Source of the DNA: Sphingobacteriales bacterium
GTDB lineage: Bacteria; Bacteroidota; Bacteroidia; Chitinophagales; JADIYW01
Reading direction: 5' to 3'
DNA: 64,000 nt
Assembly (NCBI GenBank): GCA_016719635.1
Contig: JADJYT010000001.1
Coordinates: 248,001 to 312,000 of the forward strand
How positions within the stretch are numbered: the stretch's first letter is position 1; each line of letters starts with the position of its first letter. The notes beneath the pieces were generated by a model. It had not been told where the DNA came from. It saw only the letters and a program-made list of their open reading frames with translations, and made no database searches. This document shows, in pieces, positions 17,418 to 26,256 of this stretch. Position numbers and translations under genes: made by a program.

Positions 17418-18660
17418 ATACTATATCATTATAGCTTGCCTGTTAATAAGCAGTACAAATGCAGTAGCCCAAATGCTCCCGCTCGATACGGTTTTGGCAA
17501 TCATAAAAACAAATAACCCGCAGCTGAAAATGTATGAAGCCGATATTCAGAGCATGGATGCTGCGGCAAAAGGGGCTAAAAGCTGGATGCCGCCACAGGT
17601 AAACACCGGCTTCTTTATGACGCCCTACAATGCTAAAATGTGGAAAGCAGATGATATGAATCAAGGCATGGGTTCCTATATGTTAGGTGTTACACAAATG
17701 TTTCCGAATGCTAAAAAACTGAAAGCCGACTATGAATATATGAGTTCGATGTCTTCTGTGGAGAAAGAAAATAAAAACTATACAATAAATCAGTTGAATG
17801 CTGCGGCTAAGACAAGTTATTATCAATGGATGGTGCTGAATAAAAAAATTAAGATTGCAAATGACAATTTATTGTTGCTGGAATATATGATAAAAAGCAT
17901 GGAAATCAGATACCAGTACAATATGGATAAACTGCCCACGTACTACAAAGCAAAATCTCAATACAGTGAATTGCAAAATATGATAGTCATGTTGCAGAAT
18001 GATATTGCTCAAAAACGGATAATGTTGAATACATTGATGGTAAGAGATAAGAATAACATCTTTGAAGTTGACACTTCCTACAACCTGAATGAACTGAAAT
18101 ATCTGCTGTCTGATACTACGTCCCTCTCATTAAACAGAAGTGATGTAAAAGCCATTGATAAAACAATAACAATAAATCAGTTAAAGGCAAAAGCGGAAAA
18201 AACAAAATTATTACCTGAGTTTGGTGTCCGGTATGAACACATGTTTGCCTTTGGCAAACAGCCACAGCAATTCTCAGCGATGCTGATGGTGAATATGCCG
18301 TTTATGCCCTGGTCATCTAAAATGTTCAAAGCGAATGCAAATAGTTATTTATTGAAGAATGAGAGCTTGAAGTGGCAAAAGGAAATGATATTAAATGAAG
18401 CAACAGGTATGATTTCGGGTATGAGTACCGAATTGATTAGTCTGAATAAACAGTACGAAATAACACAAAACAGTATTATTCCTGCGTTGCGTAGGAATTA
18501 TGAAACAGCATTGATTACATGGCAGAACAACACAGGTGATTTATTCGTCGTTTTAGATGCATGGGAAGCATTAAATATGGCGCAGATGGATGCACTCGAA
18601 AAATTACAGGCTATACTTCTGACACAGGTGGAAATTGAAAAACAACTTGAAATCAAATAA
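17404..18660 (+). CDS. cusC: TolC-family outer-membrane channel (CusC-like)
   Basis: 418 aa with a signal peptide (about residues 1-22, ending AVAQ) and two outer-membrane-efflux-protein repeats rich in helices (LPLDTVLAIIKTNNPQLKMY ... KTSYYQWMVLNKKIKIANDN ... NYETALITWQNNTGDLFVVL). Unusually Met-rich in the first third (MLPLD, WMPPQ, GFFMTPYNAKMW, MNQGMGSYML), fitting a copper conduit. Overlaps the end of cusA by 14 bp, so it is translated from the same message and supplies the outer-membrane exit of the Cus pump. Confidence 0.9.
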   Translation: MQKSKYYIIIACLLISSTNAVAQMLPLDTVLAIIKTNNPQLKMYEADIQSMDAAAKGAKSWMPPQVNTGFFMTPYNAKMWKADDMNQGMGSYMLGVTQMFPNAKKLKADYEYMSSMSSVEKENKNYTINQLNAAAKTSYYQWMVLNKKIKIANDNLLLLEYMIKSMEIRYQYNMDKLPTYYKAKSQYSELQNMIVMLQNDIAQKRIMLNTLMVRDKNNIFEVDTSYNLNELKYLLSDTTSLSLNRSDVKAIDKTITINQLKAKAEKTKLLPEFGVRYEHMFAFGKQPQQFSAMLMVNMPFMPWSSKMFKANANSYLLKNESLKWQKEMILNEATGMISGMSTELISLNKQYEITQNSIIPALRRNYETALITWQNNTGDLFVVLDAWEALNMAQMDALEKLQAILLTQVEIEKQLEIK

Positions 18661-18662
18661 GC

Positions 18663-19919
18663 ATGAAAAAAATCCTAAAATATAGTCTGATTCTTCTGAT
18701 AATTGCTGCAATCGGTGTCGGCGTATATTTCTTGATTATAAAACAACACGGCACGATGGATAGTCATGGCCAAAAAGAAGTATATACATGCTCTATGCAT
18801 CCTCAAATCAGAAAGAATAAACCGGGTAATTGTCCGATTTGTGGAATGAAACTGATAAAAATAGAAACACATACGCAGGAAATGGATAGCACATTGTCTG
18901 AAAATCTGTTGAAACCGACGGACAACTTTATAGTAGGTGATTTTCAAACGACAACTCCGGTAGATACATCCGTAAGCGCGGAAATAAATTTGCCGGGCAT
19001 AGTGGAATACGACCCGAACGCTTCCGTAAACATTGCGGCAAGAGTAAGTGGAAGAATAGAGAAAATGTATGTAAATTATAAATATCAGAGAGTAAATAAA
19101 GGTCAGAAACTTTTTGACCTGTACAGCCCTGAATTACTGACAGAGCAGCAGAATTATATTTACCTGATGACGAATGATGCAGAAAATGAATCACTGATAG
19201 CAGCTTCTAAACACAAATTGATGCTCTATGGCATAACGGAAACTCAGTTAAAATCACTCAAAGAAACTAAAAAGACAAATCCGGTCATTTCTATTTATAG
19301 TCCTGCTTATGGCATTATTCAAAGTACGGAAGAAATGGGTGGCTCCGCGAATGGTAATGGCATGCAAAACACTGGAAGCCGTAAAAGTACGGATATGCTA
19401 AATATCAAAGAAGGTGATTACATTAAAAAAGGTGAAGTGGTTTTTAAATTATCGAACACGGATAAGGTTTGGGCTGTTTTTAATGTATTACAGGGTTACA
19501 GCAGCTTAATTAAACTCAATCAGACTGTAGTTATTTCTTCTGAACTAAATACTGCTGATCCGGTATATGCAAAAATAAACTTCATTGAAACACAGCTCAA
19601 TCAGTCAGACAACAGCCTTAGAATAAGAGTCTATTTAAACAATAGCAAACTGAAACTGCCGGTTGGTTTGCGCTTGCAGGGCAACGTCAGAACAAATCCG
19701 GTAAAAGCACTTTGGCTGCCAAAGCAGGCAATGGTAAGCATCGGTACTAAAAAAATGGTGTTTACAAGATTAGAGAATGGCTTTAAAGCGAGAGAAATAA
19801 AAACAGGTATTGAAATCAATAATTTCATACAGATTTTGGGCGGAATTACAAAAACGGACACCATTGCCGCCAATGCTCAATATTTGATTGATAGTGAAAG
19901 TTTTATTAAAACCAGATAA
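18663..19919 (+). CDS. cusB: CusB-type RND adaptor with N-terminal HMBD motif
   Basis: 418 aa; one N-terminal membrane/signal segment (about residues 5-27), then the metal-binding module YTCSMHPQIRKNKPGNCPIC with GMKL, then the standard adaptor fold: barrel-sandwich ARVSGRIEKMYVNYKYQRVN, helical hairpin, IYSPAYGIIQ, beta-barrel and a membrane-proximal domain. It bridges CusA and the outer-membrane channel and can present Cu(I) to the permease. Starts 2 bp after the channel gene. A second adaptor gene follows directly. Confidence 0.9.
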   Translation: MKKILKYSLILLIIAAIGVGVYFLIIKQHGTMDSHGQKEVYTCSMHPQIRKNKPGNCPICGMKLIKIETHTQEMDSTLSENLLKPTDNFIVGDFQTTTPVDTSVSAEINLPGIVEYDPNASVNIAARVSGRIEKMYVNYKYQRVNKGQKLFDLYSPELLTEQQNYIYLMTNDAENESLIAASKHKLMLYGITETQLKSLKETKKTNPVISIYSPAYGIIQSTEEMGGSANGNGMQNTGSRKSTDMLNIKEGDYIKKGEVVFKLSNTDKVWAVFNVLQGYSSLIKLNQTVVISSELNTADPVYAKINFIETQLNQSDNSLRIRVYLNNSKLKLPVGLRLQGNVRTNPVKALWLPKQAMVSIGTKKMVFTRLENGFKAREIKTGIEINNFIQILGGITKTDTIAANAQYLIDSESFIKTR

Positions 19920-19929
19920 ACGGAATTAG

Positions 19930-21144
19930 ATGAAGATATTTAAAATAATCGGCATACTGCTTGCATTTGTTATTACTGTAACGGCTTGTATAAATAAAGA
20001 TTCGGAAGACCATAGTAAACATAATTCGGGTGACGTTTCGTATTACACTTGCTCTATGCACCCTCAGATTAGGGTAGACAAACCTGGTAAATGCCCTATT
20101 TGTCACATGGACTTGATTCCTATAAAAAATAGTGCCGATACCGAAGACGAAATTTCATTAAGCGAACAGCAAATCAAACTTGGAAATATTACAACACAAA
20201 CGATTGAAGAAACGAAAACCAGAAGGGAAGAATCATACACAGGTATTCTGACGTATAATCAGAATAATATTAAAACAATTTCTGCAAGAACAATGGGACG
20301 GATTGAAAAATTATATTTCAAGACGACAGGAAATTTTATAAAGGTAAATGACCCCTTATATGTATTGTATAGTGAAGATATTGCCATTGCAAAACAGGAT
20401 TATTTGGCAGCATTTAAACAATTGTCAATTCCGGGTGATTTTGGTAAAAATGCTAAAACAATGATGGATGCAGCGGAACAGAAACTATTATTTTATGGCT
20501 TAACAAATAAACAGATTGAAAGCCTGCAAAAAAACAATGAAGTTTCTCCGTACATCACTTTTTACAGCACATACAGTGGCTACATTACAGAGATAACTGT
20601 TACGGAAGGCAGTTATGTAATGGAAGGGTCCGGTTTAATCAGGATAGCAGACCTGAGTAACCTCTGGTTGGAAGCGCAGATAAATGCAAACTATGCAAAT
20701 CAGGTAAGTTTAGGGCAGAATGCAAGTATCTCCTTTACTGATTTTCCAGATAAATCAATAAACTCAAAAATCACCTTTATCAATCCTGAAATCAATCCCG
20801 ATTCAAGATTACTGCTGATTCGCCTGGAGATACCAAATCAGAATGTAATGCTAAAACCCGGTATGCAGGCAGTAATTAAATTTAAACAACCTGACATTAA
20901 AGGCTTGTTTATTCCTACCGATGCTGTCATTCGGGAAGAAAATGCAACGTATATCTGGGTAGAGAAAAGACCGGGCGTTTTTGAAAATAGAATGGTCGAA
21001 ACAGGTGCAGAAATTAATGGAATGATAGAAATAAAATCAGAAATGGACAAAACAAAAAAGATTGTAATCACGGGTGCTTATGCTATCAATAGTGAATATA
21101 AATTTAGAAAAGGTAGTGACCCTATGGAAGGAATGAAAATGTAA
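19930..21144 (+). CDS. cusB: Second CusB-type RND adaptor, lipoprotein with HMBD motif
   Basis: 404 aa. Lipobox VTAC (Cys about 20) followed by YYTCSMHPQIRVDKPGKCPI with CHMDL (His in place of the usual Gly of CGM), then an adaptor fold with SARTMGRIEKLYFKTTGNFI, a hairpin, ITVTEGSYVMEGSGLIRIAD and a C-terminal Met-rich end (DPMEGMKM). Homologous to the preceding adaptor but divergent, so this is an old duplication; paired adaptors may form hetero-hexamers (inference). 10 bp downstream of the first adaptor. Confidence 0.88.
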   Translation: MKIFKIIGILLAFVITVTACINKDSEDHSKHNSGDVSYYTCSMHPQIRVDKPGKCPICHMDLIPIKNSADTEDEISLSEQQIKLGNITTQTIEETKTRREESYTGILTYNQNNIKTISARTMGRIEKLYFKTTGNFIKVNDPLYVLYSEDIAIAKQDYLAAFKQLSIPGDFGKNAKTMMDAAEQKLLFYGLTNKQIESLQKNNEVSPYITFYSTYSGYITEITVTEGSYVMEGSGLIRIADLSNLWLEAQINANYANQVSLGQNASISFTDFPDKSINSKITFINPEINPDSRLLLIRLEIPNQNVMLKPGMQAVIKFKQPDIKGLFIPTDAVIREENATYIWVEKRPGVFENRMVETGAEINGMIEIKSEMDKTKKIVITGAYAINSEYKFRKGSDPMEGMKM

Positions 21145-21163
21145 TAATTTAAAATCAATAATA

Positions 21164-23704
21164 ATGATACATACTTATAAAATAACAGGCATGAGTTGTG
21201 ATGGATGCAGAACGAAAGTTGAAAAAACATTGAATGCAGTAGAAGGTATTTCTGCTGTCGTTACGTTAAATCCGCCGATTGCAACCATTACAATGGAAAA
21301 ACATATTCCGATTGAACAATTGCAAACTGCTTTAACAACTGCGGGTAATTATACCATAGAAATGTTTAACAATCAAAACATAGCTGCTAAAATAGATACT
21401 ACTGATGAAACAAAATCATGTTGTTCATCACACAATAAACATACAACAGATATAAAACCGCTTCCAAAAAATTGCAACGGAAAATATTATTGTCCGATGC
21501 ATTGTGAGGGAGACAAAATGTATGACAAAGCAGGTAATTGCCCTGTATGCGGAATGAATTTAGAAAAAGTTCCTGAACTTACTGTACAAAAAACGCAGTA
21601 CACTTGTCCGATGCATCCTGAAATTATTAGAGATGCACCCGGTGCCTGTCCTATTTGTGGTATGGATTTAATTCCGATAACAACAGCACTTAGCGAAGAA
21701 GATAATACATACAAGGAACTATTAAAAAAAATGATAGTTTCTACCGCTTTTACAGTTCCAATCTTTGTAATTGCAATGTTGGAAATGATCCCGGGTCTAC
21801 ACTTGACAAGCCTTATGCCACAAATAGCGTGGAACTGGTTACAATTTGGCTTGTCCTTACCTGTTGTTTTTTATGCGTGCTGGATGTACTTTCAAAGAGC
21901 CTGGACTTCCATTAGAACCATGAATTTGAACATGTTTACATTAATAGGAATCGGCGCAGGTGCTGCATTCTTGTTTAGTATTATTGCAATGCTTTTTCCT
22001 AATATCTTTCCTGACCAGTTTAAAAGTCATAACGGAACAGTCTTTGTATATTTTGAAGCAGTAACAGTTATTCTGACATTGGTTTTATTAGGACAATTAT
22101 TAGAAGCAAGAGCGCACAGTCAAACCAGTGGAGCAATTAAAGAACTTTTAAAATTAGCACCGACAGAAGCTACCTTGGTGTTAGACGGTATAGATAAAGT
22201 CATTGCCATTGATGACATTAAGAAAGGTGATTTATTACGTGTAAAACCGGGTGAAAAAATTCCTGTGGATGGTATTATAACAGATGGAAGCAGCAACGTG
22301 GATGAATCAATGATTACTGGTGAACCCATTCCGGTGGATAAGAAAAAAGATGACAAAGTGAGTACAGGAACTATCAATGGCACTAAATCATTTATAATGA
22401 GAGCAGAGAAAATTGGTGCCGAAACATTACTCGCACAGATTATTGAAATGGTAAATACTGCAAGTCGTTCAAGAGCACCAATTCAAAAGTTAGCCGATAA
22501 AATTTCAAAATACTTTGTACCGATAGTAATTTTTATTTCAATAGTTACATTTATTGCATGGGCGATATTCGGCGTAGAATCACCTTATGTTTTTGCATTC
22601 GTTAATGCTATCGCTGTGTTAATTATAGCTTGTCCCTGTGCTTTAGGATTAGCAACGCCAATGTCTATAATGGTGGGTGTAGGTAAAGGTGCGCAAAATG
22701 GTGTCCTCATAAAAAATGCGGAAGCATTGGAGAATATGAATAAGATTAATGTGCTGATTACAGATAAAACAGGCACGATTACAGAAGGAAAACCATCCGT
22801 TGAAAAAGTAGTAGCATTTAATACATTCGATGAAAATGAATTACTAAAATACAGCGCATCATTAAATCAATACAGCGAACATCCATTAGCAGAAGCCGTA
22901 GTGAAATTCGCAAAATTGAAAACAATAGGGATTGTTGACGTAAAGGATTTTGAAGCCGTTGCCGGAAAAGGTGTTGTCGGTACAATAACAGATAAGAAAA
23001 TAGCTTTAGGAAATAAAAAACTGATGGAACAAGCGCAAGCGGTTATTTCATCGGAGATTGAAAAGCAAATTACTAATGAGCAGATATTAGGAAAAACAGT
23101 TTCTTATATTGCTGTTGATGGAGTAATTCAGGGATACGTAACCATTACAGATGCTATAAAAACAACAAGTAAGAATGCAATAAAAACATTAATAGAACAA
23201 GGCGTGGAAGTTATCATGCTGACTGGTGATAATCATAATACAGCAAAAGCAGTGGCAGATGAATTGCATCTAACTAACTTTAAGGCGGAATGTTTGCCAC
23301 AGGATAAATTAAATGAAATTAAGCGATTACAAGCGGAAGGTAAAATTGTTGCAATGGCGGGTGATGGTATAAATGACGCACCTGCTCTGGCACAGGCAGA
23401 CATTGGTATCGCAATGGGTACAGGAACGGATGTTGCTATCGAAAGTTCAGAAATTACCTTATTAAAAGGCGATTTGCAGGGTATAGTAAAAGCAAAGAAT
23501 TTAAGTCATTCCGTAATGAAAAACATTAAGCAAAATTTATTTTTCGCATTCTTTTATAATGTATTAGGTATTCCTGTTGCAGCAGGTGTTTTATATCCTG
23601 TATTTGGAATATTATTATCACCTATGATTGCCGCTGCTGCTATGAGTTTCAGTTCAGTATCTGTAATAGCAAATTCATTAAGATTAAGAAGTATAAAACT
23701 ATAA
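21164..23704 (+). CDS. copA: P1B-1-type copper-translocating ATPase
   Basis: 846 aa pump that exports Cu(I) from the cytoplasm. Domains in order: HMA domain (GMSCDGCRTKVE; Cys12, Cys15), then two HMBD modules (YYCPMHCEGDK...CPVCGMNL and YTCPMHPEIIRD...CPICGMDL, about residues 105-170), eight TMs with the CPC motif (Cys490-Pro-Cys492, followed by ALGLATP), phosphorylation site DKTGTIT (Asp534), EHPLAEA HP motif, GDGINDAPAL, and the Cu-type C-terminal TMs (NVLGIPVAAG, MSFSSVSVIANSLRLR). The unusual tandem HMBD modules between HMA and TM1 add metal sites. Last large gene of the copper operon. Confidence 0.95.
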   Translation: MIHTYKITGMSCDGCRTKVEKTLNAVEGISAVVTLNPPIATITMEKHIPIEQLQTALTTAGNYTIEMFNNQNIAAKIDTTDETKSCCSSHNKHTTDIKPLPKNCNGKYYCPMHCEGDKMYDKAGNCPVCGMNLEKVPELTVQKTQYTCPMHPEIIRDAPGACPICGMDLIPITTALSEEDNTYKELLKKMIVSTAFTVPIFVIAMLEMIPGLHLTSLMPQIAWNWLQFGLSLPVVFYACWMYFQRAWTSIRTMNLNMFTLIGIGAGAAFLFSIIAMLFPNIFPDQFKSHNGTVFVYFEAVTVILTLVLLGQLLEARAHSQTSGAIKELLKLAPTEATLVLDGIDKVIAIDDIKKGDLLRVKPGEKIPVDGIITDGSSNVDESMITGEPIPVDKKKDDKVSTGTINGTKSFIMRAEKIGAETLLAQIIEMVNTASRSRAPIQKLADKISKYFVPIVIFISIVTFIAWAIFGVESPYVFAFVNAIAVLIIACPCALGLATPMSIMVGVGKGAQNGVLIKNAEALENMNKINVLITDKTGTITEGKPSVEKVVAFNTFDENELLKYSASLNQYSEHPLAEAVVKFAKLKTIGIVDVKDFEAVAGKGVVGTITDKKIALGNKKLMEQAQAVISSEIEKQITNEQILGKTVSYIAVDGVIQGYVTITDAIKTTSKNAIKTLIEQGVEVIMLTGDNHNTAKAVADELHLTNFKAECLPQDKLNEIKRLQAEGKIVAMAGDGINDAPALAQADIGIAMGTGTDVAIESSEITLLKGDLQGIVKAKNLSHSVMKNIKQNLFFAFFYNVLGIPVAAGVLYPVFGILLSPMIAAAAMSFSSVSVIANSLRLRSIKL

Positions 23705-23708
23705 CTGA

Positions 23709-23807
23709 ATGAAACAGCAATTAATCAAAATCGGGAAATGGCTTTTGAATATATTAAAAAGGCTCTTCAAAGCAATATTTATCCGCGAAAAAGAATGCTG
23801 TAAATAA
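23709..23807 (+). CDS. Putative 32-aa basic peptide ending in Cys-Cys
   Basis: ATG-to-TAA frame of 33 codons starting 4 bp after the copA stop. The product is a basic amphipathic helix (WLLNILKRLFKAIFIREK) ending ECCK, a possible metal-binding or membrane-associated peptide. I do not recognise a named family. Tight spacing to copA and the terminal Cys pair argue for a real gene; its short length means chance cannot be excluded. Confidence 0.42.
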   Translation: MKQQLIKIGKWLLNILKRLFKAIFIREKECCK

Positions 23808-23884
23808 TGAAAATCACAGCGCGATTTGCCACTAAAATGAAATAATTATCTTTATAAACTACCTTTTATCACTAATGATACCTG

Positions 23885-24238
23885 TTAATTCCTGTCAATT
23901 GCTACCGTAGTGATATTATTATTGCTGTCAATCGCAATATCGTAGTAGAAGCAATTACTTAGTTGTACGGTTTCTTCATAATCTACACCATTAATCTTAA
24001 GCGTAAATTTAACTTGACCGGCAGCGTAGTTGCTGTAAGAAGACGAAGTACCTGGATCAACATTATTAATGTTCACTGTATTACCATTAGAAGTTTGAAT
24101 CTGAACGCTTGCCTTTTGTGTTCCATTATTGATAATTCGGGCTGCAGGTTGCTCGTTTTTACATTTTTTGCAGCTGCTTAGCGACAATGCAAGTAATGCA
24201 AATAGAAAAAAGGCAGCGAATTTTGTTCTTGATTTCAT
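23885..24238 (-). CDS. Small hypothetical lipoprotein
   Basis: 117 aa with a classical lipoprotein signal (LLALSLSSC, then KKCKNEQP) followed by a beta-rich domain of about 90 residues (VQIQTSNGNTVNINNVDPGT; VKFTLKINGVDYEETVQLSN). No family recognised. Probably a small immunoglobulin-like or jelly-roll lipoprotein. Convergent with copA, 181 bp from its stop. Confidence 0.7.
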   Translation of the reverse strand: MKSRTKFAAFFLFALLALSLSSCKKCKNEQPAARIINNGTQKASVQIQTSNGNTVNINNVDPGTSSSYSNYAAGQVKFTLKINGVDYEETVQLSNCFYYDIAIDSNNNITTVAIDRN

Positions 24239-24522
24239 ATTATTAGTATTATTTAACTTTTTATTATTAAGCTTACTGGTTTACATGTTGAAACCAATAA
24301 TTTACCTTTCATATTCAAATACCATGCCACCAATGTGAAAGGTTGATTTACATTACAGGTTCTTATGGTCTAAATCCATACATTTATTTTCCCTTTCAAT
24401 AATGTAGGCTTATGCAGTAGCCAAGCTAAAATCATACCTATACTGCATCTGTGGTGTCGCAGCCCATTTTTATTGTCATGCTTTTTGTACCTGCCCATTA
24501 TGGCACATTGCTTTCTCCTAAT

Positions 24523-24583
24523 GTCATTCTGAGCGAAGTAAAGAATCTCGCTACTAATGTCTTCCTGAGTTTATCGAAGGAAC
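24523..24583 (+). repeat. Dispersed-type repeat remnant (two related units)
   Basis: Positions 24523-24549 read as a unit of the type GTCATTCTGAGCGAAGTAAA followed by GAATCTC, and 24557-24583 a related unit with CCTGAGTTTATCGAAGGA. Sequences of this type recur as intergenic repeats in many bacterial genomes; the copies here are head to tail and degenerate. Confidence 0.55.
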
Positions 24584-24651
24584 AAAGCAAAGCGCCATGC
24601 TATTCTACAAACAAAAAATCACGCCAAAAAAAATGGTCTGAAGCAACTTAT

Positions 24652-24751
24652 ACATAATGTGCTCTTATGTGTACGCTGCGCACAGCCATGCCAACGCTCA
24701 TTATCATGCCTGGCAATGGCTGTCACATAAGCACACTATGTTAAGTAGCCG
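24652..24751. repeat. Long imperfect inverted repeat (potential cruciform)
   Basis: Left arm 24652-24692 and right arm 24711-24751 pair over about 30 bp: ACATAATGTGC with GCACACTATGT, TTATGTG with CACATAA, and ACAGCCATGCCA with TGGCAATGGCTGT. The left arm has an extra 10-11 nt (TACGCTGCGC) between the second and third blocks. Central loop about 18 nt. Confidence 0.65.
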
Positions 24752-24834
24752 CCACCACAGTCAGCATTCATAAAAAATGTTGTAGTTGTTTATAGGTGTT
24801 TTTATAAATGCTGAAAGCCTACATTCTTGCGTGC

Positions 24835-25257
24835 CTTGCGGTCGCTTCTTCCATTCCGCTGCAGCTCCATTCCATCAGCCACCTCAGCACCCTAAGCAAG
24901 AGTGTTCCTTCATTCCATTTCACAAAAGCTATGCTATTGCTTTTCGTGTATTGGCAGATGCATACCCACGCTTATTATTTTGTGTGAGAAAATTTACAAA
25001 ATAATGCCGAAGCTGCAATGCATCTGCTCAATCCACTTCAAGCACCAAAGTAATTTTGTTCATTCCATTCAGTCATACACTTGCCCCATACTACATAACC
25101 TCAAGCATTCCGTTAAAGGAAACCAAATATGCTTGCGGTCGCTTCTTCCATTTCGATGCATTCCGTTCCGGGCGGTCGCTACTTTCATCCGCTCCCGATC
25201 CCTCCACTCCATTGCATCTTCATTCCATCAGCCACCTCAGTTTGAAAAGCAAGAGTG
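24835..25257 (+). repeat. Pair of direct-repeat blocks
   Basis: Three exact segments occur twice in the same order: CTTGCGGTCGCTTCTTCCAT (24835 and 25132), CATTCCATCAGCCACCTCAG (24868 and 25221) and AAGCAAGAGTG (24894 and 25247). The first copy spans about 70 bp, the second about 126 bp because of an insertion between the first two segments. Confidence 0.75.
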
Positions 25258-25633
25258 CTTCGCACCCTTGCCCTTTACTGCAAATCCCAATCATTCTACA
25301 AAATCAACCATCCATTTTTAATATTGAAAAATTGAACAGCACATATATCCCCAAAAAATAAAAAAGAAAGCAAAGGTAAGTGGCTCGCCATTGGGCTGCA
25401 AGGTTAAAATGTATTTTTGAAAAAAAATCTCCACCTCAATAACCTTTCTTCAATAAACTCAACAATGTCGATGAGGTAGTATTTTTTTCCAAAAAACCTT
25501 GACATCCCAAGGCTTCACCACTTAAAATAGTGGCTTTCTTTTTTCTTTTTTTTTGCCGTTTTTTTTCTTCTTTTCTTTTGGGTTTATGGGTGATGCGCGA
25601 AGCGCAGCGAGCACAAAAATTAATGCTCATACT

Positions 25634-26056
25634 ATGTGTACCGTTCAACTCAAAACATTTAACAAAAACTTCAACTACGAAGGTCATTTTTTCTTCATCC
25701 TAAATAAAGGCATGAACAGCGGGAAGCCTTTGAAATCTTCCTGCCCGAATTGTTTCGTTTGCATCGCTGAAAGCGAAGAGCTGAAAGAGCAGCTTTACTG
25801 GCTCTGTTTTGCGCTCTGGTACTCAAAAGCCTTTCATTACTACCATAAAGGCTCTGTTATCCAATATATCACGATAGATGACATAAAGGAGTGCCTGTCT
25901 AAATCATTGCGTAAATCCAATGAAAACAAAGCCGATTTTCAAACTGCCATCAGCCAGGCGCAGAAGTTCGAACAGTTAGAAACACTGTATGAAAAGAATC
26001 TGCAGCTTGTCAGACAAGCAAGAAGAGCCATATTTTATAAACGTTCCTTTTTATAG
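25634..26056 (+). CDS. DUF6943 family protein (conjugative-element associated)
   Basis: 140 aa from the ATG at 25634. Characteristic residues: FFFILNKGMNSGKPL, SCPNCFVC, LYWLCFALWYSKAF, GSVIQYITIDDIKECL, and a C-terminal coiled region ending RQARRAIF. This matches the DUF6943 proteins of Bacteroidota integrative/conjugative elements. Function unknown; no signal peptide. An in-frame TTG at 25553 would add a Phe-rich low-complexity leader and is unlikely. With no other transfer genes nearby, it is probably a leftover of an integrated element. Confidence 0.75.
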   Translation: MCTVQLKTFNKNFNYEGHFFFILNKGMNSGKPLKSSCPNCFVCIAESEELKEQLYWLCFALWYSKAFHYYHKGSVIQYITIDDIKECLSKSLRKSNENKADFQTAISQAQKFEQLETLYEKNLQLVRQARRAIFYKRSFL

Positions 26057-26137
26057 TCGTAGGTAAAGCACACATAAGACATACATAAGGCATACATATA
26101 TGCCCGTTAATTCGTTTATTGATATGTAAACAACATA

Positions 26138-26169
26138 AAATAAAAAATCCTGCACTTTCATGCAGGATT
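26138..26169 (-). terminator. Rho-independent terminator for the leftward gene 26257-27060
   Basis: 9-bp perfect stem AATCCTGCA/TGCAGGATT with a 6-nt loop; on the minus strand it is followed by a TTTTTT run, 88 bp after the stop codon of the minus-strand gene. Confidence 0.75.
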
Positions 26170-26256
26170 ACGAGAGAAACCTAAACTAACAACTATGCTC
26201 CTGTGGAGGGATTGCGACCATCACGAACGGTGCGCCTGAAATTTCTTTTAATCCTT

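Larger units (their letters stand above)
24239..25633 (+). other. Gene-poor stretch with repeats
   Basis: About 1.4 kb without a convincing gene. Open frames here are short, have no recognisable domain and biased composition (Pro/His/Ser/Phe). It contains a dispersed-repeat remnant, a long imperfect inverted repeat, two copies of a direct repeat block and T-rich tracts; each is listed separately. The composition and lack of genes fit the edge of a mobile element. Confidence 0.6.

Noticed and set aside
24642..24760. Integron attC site as explanation for the long inverted repeat
   Set aside because: A GTTAAGT is present on the right, but no matching RYYYAAC core on the left and no integrase or cassette pattern.
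24129..25361. Several 60-140-codon open frames in the gene-poor region
   Set aside because: Biased low-complexity composition, mutual overlap and no family resemblance; treated as non-coding.
25553..25633. Extended N-terminus of the DUF6943 protein from a TTG codon
   Set aside because: The extension encodes Phe-rich low-complexity sequence from a T-rich tract, outside the family's conserved start.
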